Of a DNA stretch of 64,000 nt, positions 12,491-24,602 are shown piece after piece (position 1 is the first letter of the stretch; each line of letters begins with the position of its first letter). Source of the DNA: Phocoena phocoena (Eukaryota > Chordata > Mammalia > Artiodactyla > Phocoenidae). The stretch covers positions 42,389,158 to 42,453,157 of the forward strand of contig NC_089224.1 of the NCBI RefSeq assembly GCF_963924675.1, written 5' to 3'. A model generated the notes under the pieces. That model did not search any database. It had not been told where the DNA came from and was given only the letters and a program-made list of their open reading frames with translations. The position numbers and the translations under genes were made by a program.

Positions 12491-12819
12491 ATAACTAACA
12501 AATGATAAATCTAGACAAATATATCTCACCAGCTTTTAAACACTTCCTCCCAATATCTATTACTTTATTGTCCTGTTGTCTTATTTCTGTGAGTGGGGAG
12601 CCCTCTATGTCTGGTATAGCTGTTCAGAACTCATATACAAAAGTTTCTCGTTTCTCCAGTCTATACTGTGTCATCAGAGATGTTCTTTGATTTAGTAACA
12701 CAGCAATTCCTTCATCCTTAATGCTTTGCACTTCCTAAGATTAACTCTGAGAGCAGAAGCAGCTACTGAGTTTTAGTCATTTTAAAACCTTTTAGTCAAA
12801 TCAGAAATACATTGGGATG

Positions 12820-12967
12820 TACAGTCACCCCTTGGTATCCATGGGAGATTGGTTCCAGGATACCGAAATCCCTGCAGATACCAAAATCCATGGATACGCA
12901 AGTCCCTTATGTAAAATGGCTAGTGCAGTCGACTCTCCATATCCACAGATGCAGAAGGCTGACTGTC
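12820..12967. mobile_element. MER2-like Tigger MITE, internally deleted
   Basis: The left end is CAGTCACCCCTTGGTATCCA (from 12822) after a TA, and the right end finishes GGCTGACTG at 12965. Between them are GGTTCCAGGAT, ATACCAAAATCCATGGATAC and AAGTCCCTTATGTAAAATGG, all standard for the MER2 group of pogo-like Tigger elements. The middle is missing: AAAATGG jumps straight to CAGTCGACTCTCCATATCCA, which itself resembles another element end. The copy is about 145 bp instead of roughly 345 bp. Confidence 0.85.
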
Positions 12968-14084
12968 ATTATAATTTGTCATTTTTCAATTTATTACAAT
13001 AACATTTAAAAATTTTTTCACACTATATTATGTAATGACTTGCCTCATATTAACAGTTGTACCTTTACTTATCTCTTTTGCTTCGTATGATTCAGTTGTT
13101 TTCTAAATACTAACTTCATATTCTTATGGCTCTGAGGAGATAATTAATTAAAAAGGATAAAATTTTATCCATAAAAAAATCATAACATTGCAGGATTTCT
13201 GTAAGGATGATTCTTGAAATAACATTTGTTTACTCTCGCATCTAATATGAAAATGGTATGTTTATTCAATATTTTCTGATTTTGTAAGGGAGGTTTGCTA
13301 ACTTCTCACGGTCTCCCTTTCCCTTATCCCCACCAAGTAAACAAATGGAATGATTTAATGTATTTTTTCTGAAATTAGGATGAATTTTATGGCTACATCT
13401 GTACTTTTCAAATTAAATAAATAAAAACACATTTTCTCTTTCTCATCAACTCTGCATTTGTTGAATTTATTCACCCATATACTGCATCATAAACACTACA
13501 GAAAAATCAAATGTTTTTATTTTATAGTCCTTGACTCATATAAACAAAATATGCTTAAAAAGGAAAAATACAAGAAATTATGACAATAAAGCTTTTTTCC
13601 TAGCAGTTCTTCAGGAAAAAATCATAAATATAACCATAAATAGTCCATAGATATCCCACTTATCACTGATTAGTTTCCCTGCAGAGTTCACCTGAGTATA
13701 GGACCAACTTTAAACCCTAGTGAAACCTCTATTATAAGCAAATTTGGCCCTGAGAAGGAACTTTGAAAATAAAAATATTTTAGTTCTAGGTAAAAAGAGC
13801 ATGCTCACCATTAATTTCTAATAAACTATCCCCAGGTTTCTTCCAAAAATACATAGCAATCGTCACTCCAACAGAATAGCTGTGAATTCCTTGTGCCAGA
13901 GCACTGAGGTACTAGGGTAAAAATGCACTGGTGTCAATAAATCTATATTGAACATTGAAATTTTAATACTTGAAGGCTTAATTTTTTAGAATACCCTAGG
14001 TTCTAGAAAGAAAGTTGAGACAAATGAACTTTACAATCATAAATGTACTATATAATCTTTAGATAAATTTAGAATAAATTATGA
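12966..14084. other. Unassigned AT-rich DNA
   Basis: No recognised repeat or exon. Confidence 0.45.
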
Positions 14085-14915
14085 ACCACTATTAAGGCTT
14101 ATTATATGTCTACAGTAATCAAGAAAGTCTGATTTTGGCAGAAGGATAAACACTTAGATACATGGGACAGAACAGAGAACCCAGAAAAAGACCCAAACAA
14201 ATATCCTCAACTAATTTTTGACAAAGGATTAAAGCAATCCAATAGAGGATTTTTCACACAAAATTCTATACATGAATATTCACAGAGGCTTTATTACAAT
14301 AGCCAAATACTGTAAATAACCCAAATGCCTTCCAATGATTGAACAGTTAAACAAACTGGTACATCTATACCATGTGATATTATTCAGCAATAAAAATAAA
14401 TCAACTGCCAATATACACAGCAACCTATGATGAACTTCAAGGGAATTTTGCTGATGAAAATAGTCAATCCCAAGAGTTTACATACTTGAAATGACAAAAT
14501 TTTAGAAATGGGGAACAGATTCGTAATCGCCATGTGTTAGGGTAGGGTAAGGGAAGAGAAGTGAGTGTAGCTATAAAAGGGCAACACAAGGGGTTTTTGT
14601 GGTAGAGAAACTGTTTGGTATCTTGACTGTCACAGTGAATACATAAACCTATACTAGTAATAAAATTGCATAGAACTAAATACACCACACACACACACAA
14701 ATGCCCCTATATATACAAATACACAGACACACAAATAAATACAACTGGAGAAATCTGAATAAGATAGCTGATTGTATCAATGTCAATATCCCAATCGCTG
14801 TAGTGTAATTACTATAGTTTTACAAGTTATTACTGTTGGAAACTGGGTAAATCTCTGTATTATTTCTTACAACTACATAGGAATCTATAATTATCTCTAA
14901 ATAAAGTGGTTAATT
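14085..14915 (+). mobile_element. L1M 3' end (ORF2 tail and 3' UTR)
   Basis: The first part (GTCTGATTTTGGCAGAAGGA, GACCCAAACAAATATCCTCA, ACTAATTTTTGACAAAGGAT) is decayed ORF2 tail. The block at 14270-14400 carries ATTACAATAGCCAAATACTG and ATTATTCAGCAATAAAA, the conserved C-terminal ORF2 stretch. The 3' UTR follows: GGTATCTTGACTGTCACAGT, AAATTGCATAGAACTAAATA, a short CA run, GAATAAGATAGCTGATTGTA, TCAATGTCAATATCCC, and an end like TCTATAATTATCTCTAAATA. This is the L1MA/L1MB-type 3' UTR. ORF2 is broken by many stops. Confidence 0.85.
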
Positions 14916-15295
14916 TTAAAAGAAATTACCTGTGACTGTGTAGTCCTATTTCTGGGATATATCCACAAAAGTATATAAAAAAGGATAGAATAAAATTTAT
15001 TTGGCATTGTTCAAATGGCAAGAGATTTTAAAAATAACCTAAAAACTCAACAAAGGAGGAATGGTGCATTTATACATCTCACATAATGTAGTTATTAACA
15101 ACAAGTTAAAAGAATGGAGTATCTCTAATGAAGGGATACAGAAAGATCTGCAAGACAGGTTAAAGAACAAACGTCCTGTATAGAGTGAGCCATTATTTAT
15201 TTGGGGGAAACAGATGGCATGGAAGAAAACTGACTGACTTGGAAACTGGGGAGAAGAGAATTCTTCACTTTTTAACTGTGTAATTGTGGCAACCA
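14916..15295 (+). mobile_element. Second decayed L1 3'-end fragment
   Basis: Directly after the L1M tail are CTATTTCTGGGATATATCCA, CAAATGGCAAGAGATTTTAA, GGAGGAATGGTGCATTTATA and ATACAGAAAGATCTGCAAGA. These follow the ORF2-end and 3' UTR order of another old L1 (L1MC/L1ME style). Its subfamily cannot be fixed by eye. Confidence 0.55.
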
Positions 15296-15299
15296 TGGA

Positions 15300-15651
15300 C
15301 ATGTGCTGCTCAGATCTGCTGGTACAGGAAGCACCAGATAGCCACCCTCTGGGTATACAACTACAATCATTAAGAGATCATGCTTTCCCCGGATTACTCA
15401 GAACCAAGAACTGAGCACCACAGTGGTTCTAGTGCCATCTCCTCTAACAGGTAATTATTTAGTATTTCTTAAACAATTTTGGTTGGAGGAGTTTTTATCA
15501 GCCTGGCTAAATTTTTCTCAAAATACTCTGAAATCAGAATCTTCCTACCAAATCATCCTTCTCCTATCAGCCTTTCAGAATGGACTGAAGGTTCTCCCTC
15601 TTACTACTGCTCTCTTCTCCTTTATTCTTCATAGCTCTTTTGTCTCATTAA

Positions 15652-15654
<3 letters not shown>
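15300..15654. other. Unassigned DNA leading into a microsatellite
   Basis: A 108-codon frame (15423-15749) runs through the CT repeat, and its Ser/Leu run is simply that repeat translated. No repeat family recognised. Confidence 0.45.

Positions 15655-15698
<44 letters not shown>
15655..15698. repeat. (TC)n microsatellite
   Basis: An uninterrupted run of about 21 CT units, likely to vary in length between individuals. Confidence 0.97.
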
Positions 15699-15701
<3 letters not shown>

Positions 15702-17254
15702 GTGGCCTCTCCCATACCCCAACTAACACAAAATTATTTTGTATCGTAATTATATATTAGTTGTAAGACTATTAAGGTCACATATTTCAATTTAAAGTCA
15801 ACATATATTTATGACAGTAACTTGGTCCATATAAGTTTTTTTTTTTAACACACTTCTAAAAACATTTGAGAATTCTCAAATTTTCTTTGAGTAACTGCTC
15901 ATTCCATACCTCATGTAAACATGGCAGGATTGTTAGTCAAGGCACCCGAGCCAACCACCTCTGGAATTGATTGATTTGAGGATGGCATCTCAAAGAGGTC
16001 AACTTTTAGTTGCTGCTACTTGGACTTCTAAAGCCTCCCTGGTCCCTGGGCTTCTGGAGGCTGGGCTTTCAAATTATTCTTTAAGTCTATGAGCTACACT
16101 CATATCTTTCAAAGAACTTTATTTTTTACTGACAAAATATACAAGTATGGAGATTAAAGTTTCATAAATACTAACATAATACTTTTCTAGGAATTATAAG
16201 ATATTATCGATAATGTTTTAACCTGCTATCTCATTCATTATGTCTGTGTACATATTTGTGACCACTGAATGTTCTCACGACAAAGACTATGGAGTATAAC
16301 CTGTGGGGAACCCTGGATTCAATCTAAATAAAATACCCTTCCTCCTGTTTATTGTCTAAAAGAAGATTTTCCTCTGTTTTAGAAAGCCAAACGCACATAA
16401 AGTGAGTTTTATTTTTAAAAAAGGATTCCACACTTCAAGATTCTCTACCTCTGTCCATATTATGTCCATAGTCAATAGGGCATATACCAATATTCTGGAG
16501 GAACACTTGGCTTAATCAATGTTTCTCATAAGTTTGACACTGACTACAATTCTCCTATTAGAGATTTATTCCTCTGTTTTAACTAATTTTTAAAATTAAT
16601 ATAAAAAATTGACTACTATTTGCAATATTCAAGGTGCTTTGCCTACATTGGTTGCAATACTTGTAACATTGGAAGTGAGATACTCAGTCTTGTTTTAAGT
16701 AGTCAGAGACTGTGGCTACATCACATGTACATCAATCACAAGTACATCAATGTAAATAATGTATTCATTGATTTCAGCAATTTAGAGTTGATCTTCATAT
16801 GTTTTTCATTGTGTACTTCTTAAAGTAAAATAATGTTGAGCATGAACCCCTGATACATATTTATTTACTTTAATATATAATATATATTATGATATATAAT
16901 AATATATAATATTATATATAATTATATACATGGATTATATCTGTTTGTATATTAAATATTAGTAATGTCTAGCTTTCTTATTTTTAGTTAATAGAAGTTT
17001 AAAATTTTTCTTCCTGCACCCCTGTATACCTTCTGAGTAACACAAACTCCTACGTCAGGGCCACAGATACGAATTCTGGACACCAAGGCATTCAGAAGAG
17101 TTAGTTAGCTTTTTAGGATTCAATGAGTGTACAGTATGATTATAACCGCCCCCTTTCCTATTCTAGGGCACTGCTGCCAACATCAAATAGAATCACCAGG
17201 TTGTCCCAACTCTGCAATGTTATTCCAGTTAGTGATTGTTCCAAACCCCAAAAT
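15699..17254. other. Unassigned DNA with an AT-only tract
   Basis: About 16862-16930 is almost pure TA/AAT (ATATATAATATATATTATG-like) and self-complementary. The rest shows no recognised family. Confidence 0.5.
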
Positions 17255-17390
17255 GCAATGGAAACTGCACCAGCCTGAGAATCAAGGGTCTTGGACTAGA
17301 CTTATGACTGATAGCTGAGAAGCCTTCAGCGAGGTCCTTATAACTCTGGGCTCAGGTTTATGATTTTATGACTGACAAAAAAAAGTATCA
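17255..17390 (+). repeat. MIR SINE, decayed
   Basis: CACCAGCCTGAGAATCAAGG, GGACTAGACTTATGACTGAT and CAGCGAGGTCCTTATAACTC match the MIR head 'AGAGTCAGACTGCC…CTAGCTGTGTGACCTTGGGCAAGTTACTTAACCTC' with heavy substitution. Confidence 0.5.
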
Positions 17391-17994
17391 ATCCTTATGT
17401 ACCTAAGGAAATACAAAATATAGCACCCTGCAACGTGTCTGTGGACAAAAGAGCACAAACTATTTAGAGAGAGGCTTAGCACTTGTATTATTTGGTCATT
17501 GTTAAGACAGTCAAATAAGTGTAATCAGTCCTGGTGCAACCTCCTGGCTTCCCTCTTTCTAAACTACAATGCTTGGTAAATAACTGGTGATAAGTGATCC
17601 CTCCAGAGTAGTTGTTTAGAAAGAAAACTGATGGTTTGTACATATAATAATTATCCCTAAACATTATTAAACACCTATTTATCAAATTAAACATTAAAGA
17701 CTTATCTCCCATAATTTAGGACTTGATTAGATTTTTTAAATCCAGGTTAACAGCTTCAGTGTTTTCAAGCGTACGGATTCATCCAAAATTAAGTTTCTTT
17801 ACATTAAAAACTATTATGCAAACATATGCAAAAATATTTATTGTCCAGTATATTCTACCAACTTGATTTAACAGCGCTTTAAAAGGCTCGCTATTCTTCA
17901 TATGTCGTTACGACAAACTAAGCTAATTAAAATGTATTTGCTTGATCATTGTATAACAATATTATAAAAACAACCACTCATATTGCATTCTGAA
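17391..17994. other. Unassigned AT-rich DNA
   Basis: Nothing recognised. The minus-strand frame at 17488-17712 is not exon-like. Confidence 0.45.
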
Positions 17995-18125
17995 TTTTTC
18001 AAAGTGCTTTCACATAAATTATCTCAATTGTAGTGAGTTACATAGAATTAAATAGCTAGTGAATAGTAGAGAACAAACCAGAAACCAGGTTTTTAGACTT
18101 AACTGTTAAAAACTCAACAGTGTCC
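17995..18125 (-). repeat. MIR SINE fragment
   Basis: CAAAGTGCTTTCACATAAAT, TATCTCAATTGTAG and AATAGCTAGTGAATAGTAGA fit the reverse-oriented MIR ('…GCGCTTTACATGTATTAACTC…ACACAGCTAGTAAGTGGCAGA…'). Confidence 0.6.
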
Positions 18126-20188
18126 TAAACTGGGCCAATTTCGATCTTGAAACTGTAGACCATCTTTTATAACTGTTGGGGACTGAGGGACATTTATCTC
18201 ATTATTTAATTAATTTGCTTGAAATAAGTGTGGCCAAAAGTAACTGGAAATAAAAGTGAGAGTTTTTTTTCATAGAGGTTCACATTTCCTATTTTGATGG
18301 GAGTATTTTTTTCATGCTAAAATCTTGTTGTGGGAACATCAATCTTTTGCTTTATAGATATTTTTTTCATCTAGAAAATTCTTTTCATCTCTACTCTTTT
18401 CATTTCCTTTTGCACTTCACCTTTTCAGATCTCAGGTGAAAATATATACTATCACTCTACTTTGTTTTTATCCCCTGAGAAAACATTTCTATTTTTTCAG
18501 CGACACTTCAGCACTGCTGAAAATAATTTATACTATAGTCTAGGCTGCATTATTTTAACATGGGGAGACCCTGTGTATGGATGTGATAAAGCAGGAAACA
18601 ATCTTATTACGTTTCCCACAAAAGAGTGGAATATTTATCTCTACAGAGAGAAGTTTAAGCATAAGATCCTCAGATTTAGAATTTACATACTATAGGATGA
18701 ATCATAAACTTAGTCATTTCATATTTATGTCTCTATGAGCTTTCTTTATCATCATAGTGTTAGAATATTCCTCAAAAATTTCAATACGTCAACAATGTTG
18801 ACTAATACTCTTGCCTAATGTACCAGATTGACAAAGAAGTAATTTATACACTTTTTTACATCCACTAGACCTGGGATCAACGTCAATAGGAGAGTGGCTA
18901 GGACAAGAAAATAATTCTCTTATTATAACTCTTGACCTAGTAAATATGAGAAAGCTTCAGATAATCTGTAACATTTTTCTTCAGAGTAAATTTCAACCTA
19001 ATGTATCTCATAGAATTTAAACAAACTCATAAAACCAGAATGGTCACCATCATTGTTTTATATAACTGGTATCAAATTTCCTAATTATAAAATACTATAT
19101 GTTTACAGCTGAAATATGCAGAAAACACTAAGTAAAGCTCAAATAAGAAAAGTCAACTGTACAATTGTCACTCCAAGAAAACATAGGCCCCTGCAGTAAC
19201 TCTACCAACCAATTCCGGTGAACATTGTCGATTAAAAGGTAGATTCTCTGCTTTCTTAGGAACTTCCTTCTGATTCACCCCTTAACCCTCTCATTTAAAG
19301 TTCCCCTAAAAGTCAAGATTTTCTATATTTGTTTCTCTTGAGCACCTATTGCTTCCTTAGAGTTCTTGACATGTATTTAACATCCTTCACTAGCTCTCAA
19401 TGCTGAGGTAGGCTTGCCTTCTTGTTTACTTCTTTAATCATTTCAACCAGGTTAGGAAGAAATAGCCAAAACTATGCTCATGTCACAATCTTCTCTAGAA
19501 ATCTGTAAAGATGCTATATTTTAAAAAATGAAATTTATAATTTTAGCATTTTAAAGAAAATTATTTATGAACTAAAGAGAAAAACTGCTAATAAAAGGAC
19601 TAATTAACTTAATACTTTATCACACAAATAAATTTATTAAAAAATTAATAAATAGATCATGCCAAATAAGTAAAATAAATATGCTAAACACAGGTGATAC
19701 GGATAGTTAAAAGTCAATGAAGAACCATAAAAATAGAGAAAAGGGGTTAGGATAGATCATTTAATATATATTAATAGGCTATGTATACTCAAGGGTGGTA
19801 ATGCAACCTGAAAAATCCAGTCTTTATAACAGAAAGATAAAAAAACAGCAGGACATATGTAAATATTTTTTCATTTAACGCAAAAATTATCAACAAGAGC
19901 AAAGAAAAGCATTACAATCACCTATTAAAAACTTGATGAACATGTTCTCCAAAAACCTATCTATCAAATATTATGAATTATTCCTCAGTAAAAAGTCACA
20001 ACGCTCTCTTTAGTCATGTTTCATGCAATGTTATACCCCACAACGTCTATTTTACAAGAAAATTAAAATGGATGTGTACAGTCAGTAGACATCTGCACAT
20101 ATAGGAAAAATGAGCCATAGGGGCTTGAAGAATATTTTAGCAAGGAAGTGGTAATGAAGACCAAAAGGTGGAAAAAAAGTAATATATC
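18126..20188. other. Unassigned AT-rich DNA
   Basis: No repeat or exon recognised. Confidence 0.45.
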
Positions 20189-20424
20189 AACAGCAGCATT
20201 TTTTTTTTTTTTTTTTTTGCGGTACGCGGGCCTCTCACTGTTGTGGCCTCTCCCGTGTGGAGCACAGGCTCCGGACGCGCAGGCTCAGCGGCCATGGCCC
20301 ACGGGCCCAGCCGCTCCGCGGCACGCGGGATCCTCCCGGACCGGGGCACGAACCCATGTCCCCCGCCTCGGCAGGCAGACTCTCAACCACTGCGCCACCA
20401 GGGAAGCCCCAACAGCAGCATTTT
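20189..20424 (-). mobile_element. Near-intact cetacean-type CHR SINE
   Basis: The plus strand shows poly(T) (about 20199-20218), then GCGGTACGCGGGCCTCTCAC, and ends CAGGGAAGCCCC at 20410, so the SINE is on the minus strand. Its tRNA-like head has ACCACTGCGCCACCAGGG (complement of TGGTGGCGCAGTGGT) and a B box within CACGAACCCATG. The flanking repeat AACAGCAGCATTTT occurs at 20189-20202 and 20411-20424, fixing the insertion site. Many CpGs survive (for example GCCGCTCCGCGGCACGCGGG), which suggests a fairly recent insertion compared with the copy at 40.9 kb. Four open frames crossing it, and the matching frames in other copies, are SINE sequence translated and not proteins. Confidence 0.96.
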
Positions 20425-20590
20425 GGTGTGGTAGTTTGAGTCTACAGAAAGTCCACTGGACTAGTAGTCAGGAAACGTAGATTCTAATTTTGGCTGAGGC
20501 ACTGAATATCTGTGACTTGGCACAAGTAAGATGATTATAACCTTAAATTTCTCAATCAGCAAATTAAGGAGATTGGACACATCTTCTAAG
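20425..20590 (+). repeat. MIR SINE
   Basis: TAGTCAGGAAACGTAGATTC, CTGTGACTTGGCACAAGTAA, AACCTTAAATTTCTCAATCA and CAAATTAAGGAGATTGGACA follow the MIR order from 'GGTTCGAATCC…TGTGTGACCTTGGGCAAGT' to 'CTCAGTTTCCTCATCTGTAAAATGG'. Confidence 0.75.
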
Positions 20591-22354
20591 AGACTATTCT
20601 TTTAGCTCTAAACTGTGGTCACGGAAACACTGAAACCTAAAATAACAGGATAGATAATAAAGATAATTCTATAGGAATTCTATGTGTACCTAAAATTGAG
20701 GAGTCCTATTGGGTTATAATCTTCAAGTTAAAGTGACAACAGCATATTTATTTGTGGAAGACATTAAAAGGTTTTTCTTTTTTTAATTCTATGAATGGAA
20801 GTTTCTATAGCTGAATTGATATTTTCCACGTTTTAGATGCCAATTCTATTTCTACACATGTAAAAAACAACTTAAGTCTTTTATTTTATTACACAACAAG
20901 TATATATTAACCTAAACTTCATCCTTTTTTATTTACCACAGCCTTCATATAGACAAATGAAAGCTATATTCCCCATAAGGATTAAAATTAAAACTGTTTT
21001 TATGATGTAAAATATATGTTTCCCTTCCTTAATATCCTACTGTCCTACTGAGTAGACACTCACTAGATAAAAAGCACCTCCCTACCCCTCCACCATCAAA
21101 ACCATAAACACACACACACATCATTTAGGTACTAAGGAGCTTGCTACTGACCTTTGTAGAGACTCCACGGTTTAAAATAATTTCTAAAAATTGTTATTTT
21201 ATAAAGTACTATTTTTCACCAGCAGGATCACCAAATCATTGGCACCTGGGACATTATCTTGGAATTTCTATTATAACAAGGAAGCAGAAAACCCACCCCA
21301 AAAGTCTTCCCCTATATGTTCTGGAAGCCATACCTAGAGAGGCAAGTCTGAAAGACCTTGTCATAGCATCAGATAATTATGAAATCTCACCCTTTAAATC
21401 AGTAAGAACATGAATTCTAAACCCACTTAGCTATTTTTAGTTCTTATTCTTATATCCTTGGAAATAATTTTTAAGATATATTCAACATCATGACCGGGTA
21501 CTACCTCAATTTCTAGTTAATTTTAAAATAATCACTTTAAATTTAGAGTATGATTATGCTTGTATGGCAATTTCAAAATATCACGTATTATGGAATTCAA
21601 TAGGAAGTACACAGAATCCTACAGACTGCAAGGCATCAAAGGTATAATTTGGAAGAAATGTGACATTACTCAAATGCTGCTCCGTATCACTATATGATTC
21701 TTTATGGAAGTTAATTTATGTGTCACATTGTTCTGCTATTTGAAAGAAGAAATAGTCAAACTTTTCTTACATATATGTTCTCAAAATTTTGTCACAGGCA
21801 TTTAGGATGTTAAACTATTTATAATAGTGTAGGTAAGTACAAAAATCAATGAAATATCTTGTTCCATAGTGTCTGTGTGAGGGACTTGGATCATGTGAGA
21901 TGAGATATTATCTGGTATAGAAAGGTAGGTAATGAGTAAACTAATAGTGGTAGAGATTCTTTGAAGGACGTTAAGCCTGAAAATAATTTCATTTGCAGCA
22001 AAATGTCACAAAGAAAGTCAAATATTCTAGTATGGTGAAAGAGGGAAGGCCGAATGATGAAAAAATATAAGAGCTACTAGAAATTTTAAAAGAAATCTGT
22101 TGTCATTAAAGAAATGCTAATTATTGAGGTATTAACTAGGCATATATGGGGCTTAGGAGTGATGGAAATATAAGTTCTGGCTCTGGGATAGTAGCAGAGT
22201 TCAGTTTAGTTTTCCTTACAATGCCCAAACATTTATGAGTATTGATCGCAATAAATCTAATGTCAGAGAAAGTTTTAGAATACATGTATACTCAATATTT
22301 GACATATATAACATATACTTTTCTTTAATAATCTTTAATAGTATTTTGTTAAGA
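20591..22354. other. Unassigned DNA
   Basis: No repeat or exon recognised. The 90-codon frame at 21141-21413 has no supporting feature. Confidence 0.45.
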
Positions 22355-22803
22355 TGGTGTACTGTGTTGAACAGTCCCTCCACCCCCGCCAAAATTCATG
22401 TCTATTTGGAACCTCAGAATGTGACCTTATATGGACATAAGATGTGTGCAGATGAAATTAGTTAAGATGAGGTCCTCCTGGATTCAATCCAATAACTGCT
22501 GTCCATATAAGAAGGTATGAAAACATGAAGTCACATAAAGCAGAGAGCACCATATGAGGATGGAGACAGAGACTGAAGTAATGCCTGTACAAGCCAAGGA
22601 ATGCCAAGGATTGCTGGAAGTCACCAGAAAGTAGGAGAAATGTATGGAATAGATTCTCCCTCAGAATCTCCAAAAGGAACCAACCCTGGCAATACCTCGA
22701 TTTTGGATTTCTACCTTCCTTAACTGTGAGAGAAAAAAATTCTGATGCTTTAAACTATCCACTTTATGGTACTTTGTTACAGCAGTCCTAGGAAACTAAC
22801 ACA
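22355..22803 (+). mobile_element. MaLR (MLT1-type) LTR, nearly full length
   Basis: The block runs from TGGTGTACTGTGTTGAACAG through CCAAAATTCATGTC, CCTCAGAATGTGACCTTATA, AATTAGTTAAGATGAGGTC, CAAGCCAAGGAATGCCAAGG, ACTGTGAGAG and TATGGTACTTTGTTACAGCA to CCTAGGAAACTAACACA. This is the standard order of an ERVL-MaLR LTR. No internal retroviral sequence is attached. The polyadenylation signal before the end is weak or lost (AGAGAAAAAAATTC where AATAAA is expected). Confidence 0.85.
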
Positions 22804-22849
22804 GAGCTCTGGCTTCGTTTTGAAACAGGATACCGTCTACGCTATATTG

Positions 22850-23001
22850 CAGAGCACAGGCTCCAGACGCGCAGGCTCAGCGGCCATGGCTCACGGGCCC
22901 AGCCGCTCCGTGGCATGTGGGATCTTCCCGGACGGGGGCACGAACCCGTGTCCCCTGCATGGGCAGGCGGACTCTCAACCACTGCGCCACCAGGGAAGCC
23001 C
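22850..23001 (-). mobile_element. Cetacean-type CHR SINE lacking its 3' part
   Basis: The plus strand starts abruptly at AGAGCACAGGCTCCAGACGC and ends CAGGGAAGCCC, so only the 5' two-thirds of the SINE is present. The poly(T) and the CGGGCCTCTCACTGTTGTGG part seen in the 20.2 and 40.9 kb copies are missing. It lies about 50 bp after the MaLR LTR end. CpGs are fairly well kept. Loss of the tail suggests a deletion or non-canonical integration after retroposition. Confidence 0.9.
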
Positions 23002-23939
23002 TGATTTTTCTAATTAACAGCTAAGGAACTAGCTTATAAGAACGTTACAATGCTGTACTATAGCAATCTAACAAAATACATGCGTTAAAATATAAGTAAT
23101 ATTTTCGGAATGATGATGTCTAATGGTTGCATAAGAAATTTTTGACATAGTTTTCTAAGCCCAGATGAGTATATATCACAATCTCTCCATCTTTTGTCAT
23201 ATGAATTTTCCCAAGTAATCACTAATACTGCATATTGCAGGACTTATAATTCCCAGCACTCCTAGAGATAGCTAAAATAATAGAAAATTATCAATATGAA
23301 TTTTTAATACACAGAAAGTACTCTGCACCTGACAATTCAGAAACTATTTGAGTAGACCAAATATGTGAATCCCTTTGGGAACCAGCAAATAAAGACTTCA
23401 GCACCCACATGTTTCTTCTTTAGTATTCAGCTTCCCCAGGCCTAAAATATATGTGCTGACCTCCATCACCTCACTGCCCAAGATGGATGCATCTTTGCTG
23501 GAGTTAGCGGCTCAGTCCTCCCCCGGGGCCAATCCCTTATATGATTCTTAAGTCAACTACTGAAACCTGGGAGATAAAATCAGTTGCTTATTTTCTATGT
23601 TTTTGCACTGTCTGGAAAACAAATGGCAATTTAGTCTATGTTGATTTCCTATCTGGTTCCCCCGCCAGAGCCCCATGGTTCCTAATCTCAAGATCTGGAC
23701 AATTCTTCAATGAAAAAGACAGTAAACTTTTTTTTTTTTTCTTTGTGATCACAAACTCCTTCCACAAAAAAAAAAAAAAAAGTTCAAATGTCTAATTTCT
23801 ACTTTCTTTATGTCTTTTTCATAGCACTTCAATAACACTTGAGCCCTGCCTCTCAAGTACTGTTATACTCAGAGATTTTCATTATAGTATATTTCTATAC
23901 TAAATGCCTATGGTACGTCAGTAGGTGTGTGTATGTATA

Positions 23940-23940
<1 letters not shown>
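23002..23940. other. Unassigned DNA with T and A runs
   Basis: A T run (about 23730-23740) and an A run (23766-23780) flank a short segment. They do not bracket a recognisable retroposon. Confidence 0.45.

Positions 23941-23941
<1 letters not shown>

Positions 23942-23970
<29 letters not shown>
23942..23970. repeat. (TG)n microsatellite
   Basis: An uninterrupted TG run of about 14 units preceded by imperfect GTGTGTATGTATAT. Confidence 0.95.
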
Positions 23971-23973
<3 letters not shown>

Positions 23974-24405
23974 AAATGTTATATGTAGATAATGTTTTTA
24001 AGCCAAATACTAAAATATTTTAAATATAAAACAAAACTAAAATGAACAATATCTGGAGGAATTTAAAGTAACTTGAAAACCACCTGACCCTTCCCTATCC
24101 TCACCTCTCCCTAGACTGTTATAAAACTAGACACTATAGTATGCTTTACTAAGGAGACATTATTTTGCTTATGCAAAGTTGTACCTCCATATTTTTAAAA
24201 ATAAAAGGACTTACAGAATACTATAACAAATAGTTCTTCAATGCAGACATCAACTGTGATAAGTATGGGTTATAGCTTAATAGCTACTGGGGTGGGAAAA
24301 GGCACTGTCATTTATGAAAATAATTGTGGAGAGTAAATGAAAGGACGCTTGGGAAAGGGGGAAAAGTAGGAAGAAATGGAAGAGACTGAAGAAAAGAAAA
24401 TGGGT

Positions 24406-24602
24406 GGGACTTCCCTGGCAGTCCAGTGATTAAGACTTCGCCTTCCAAAGAAGGGGGTGCGGGTTCGATCCCTGGTCAGGGAGTTAATATCCCACATGCC
24501 TCAGGGCCAAAAAACCAAAACATAAAAAACAGAAGCAATATTGTAACAAACTCAATAAAGACTTTAAAAATGGTCTACAGGAAAAAAAAATCTTAAAAAA
24601 AA
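24406..24602 (+). mobile_element. CHR-1-type tRNA-derived SINE
   Basis: The head GGGACTTCCCTGGCAGTCCA and the B box GGTTCGATCCCTGG are followed by TTAATATCCCACATGCCTCA. The tail module reads CAGAAGCAATATTGTAACAA, then CTCAATAAAGACTTTAAAAA and an A-rich end. That tail differs from the 1.4 kb copy and marks the other CHR subtype. The copy is embedded in a purine-rich stretch (about 24320-24715). Confidence 0.9.

Noticed and set aside
15423..15749. 108-codon frame with a Ser-Leu run
   Set aside because: The run is the CT microsatellite translated.
20203..20410. Functional tRNA gene
   Set aside because: The tRNA-like A/B-box text belongs to SINE heads, which lack a complete cloverleaf and continue into a SINE body.
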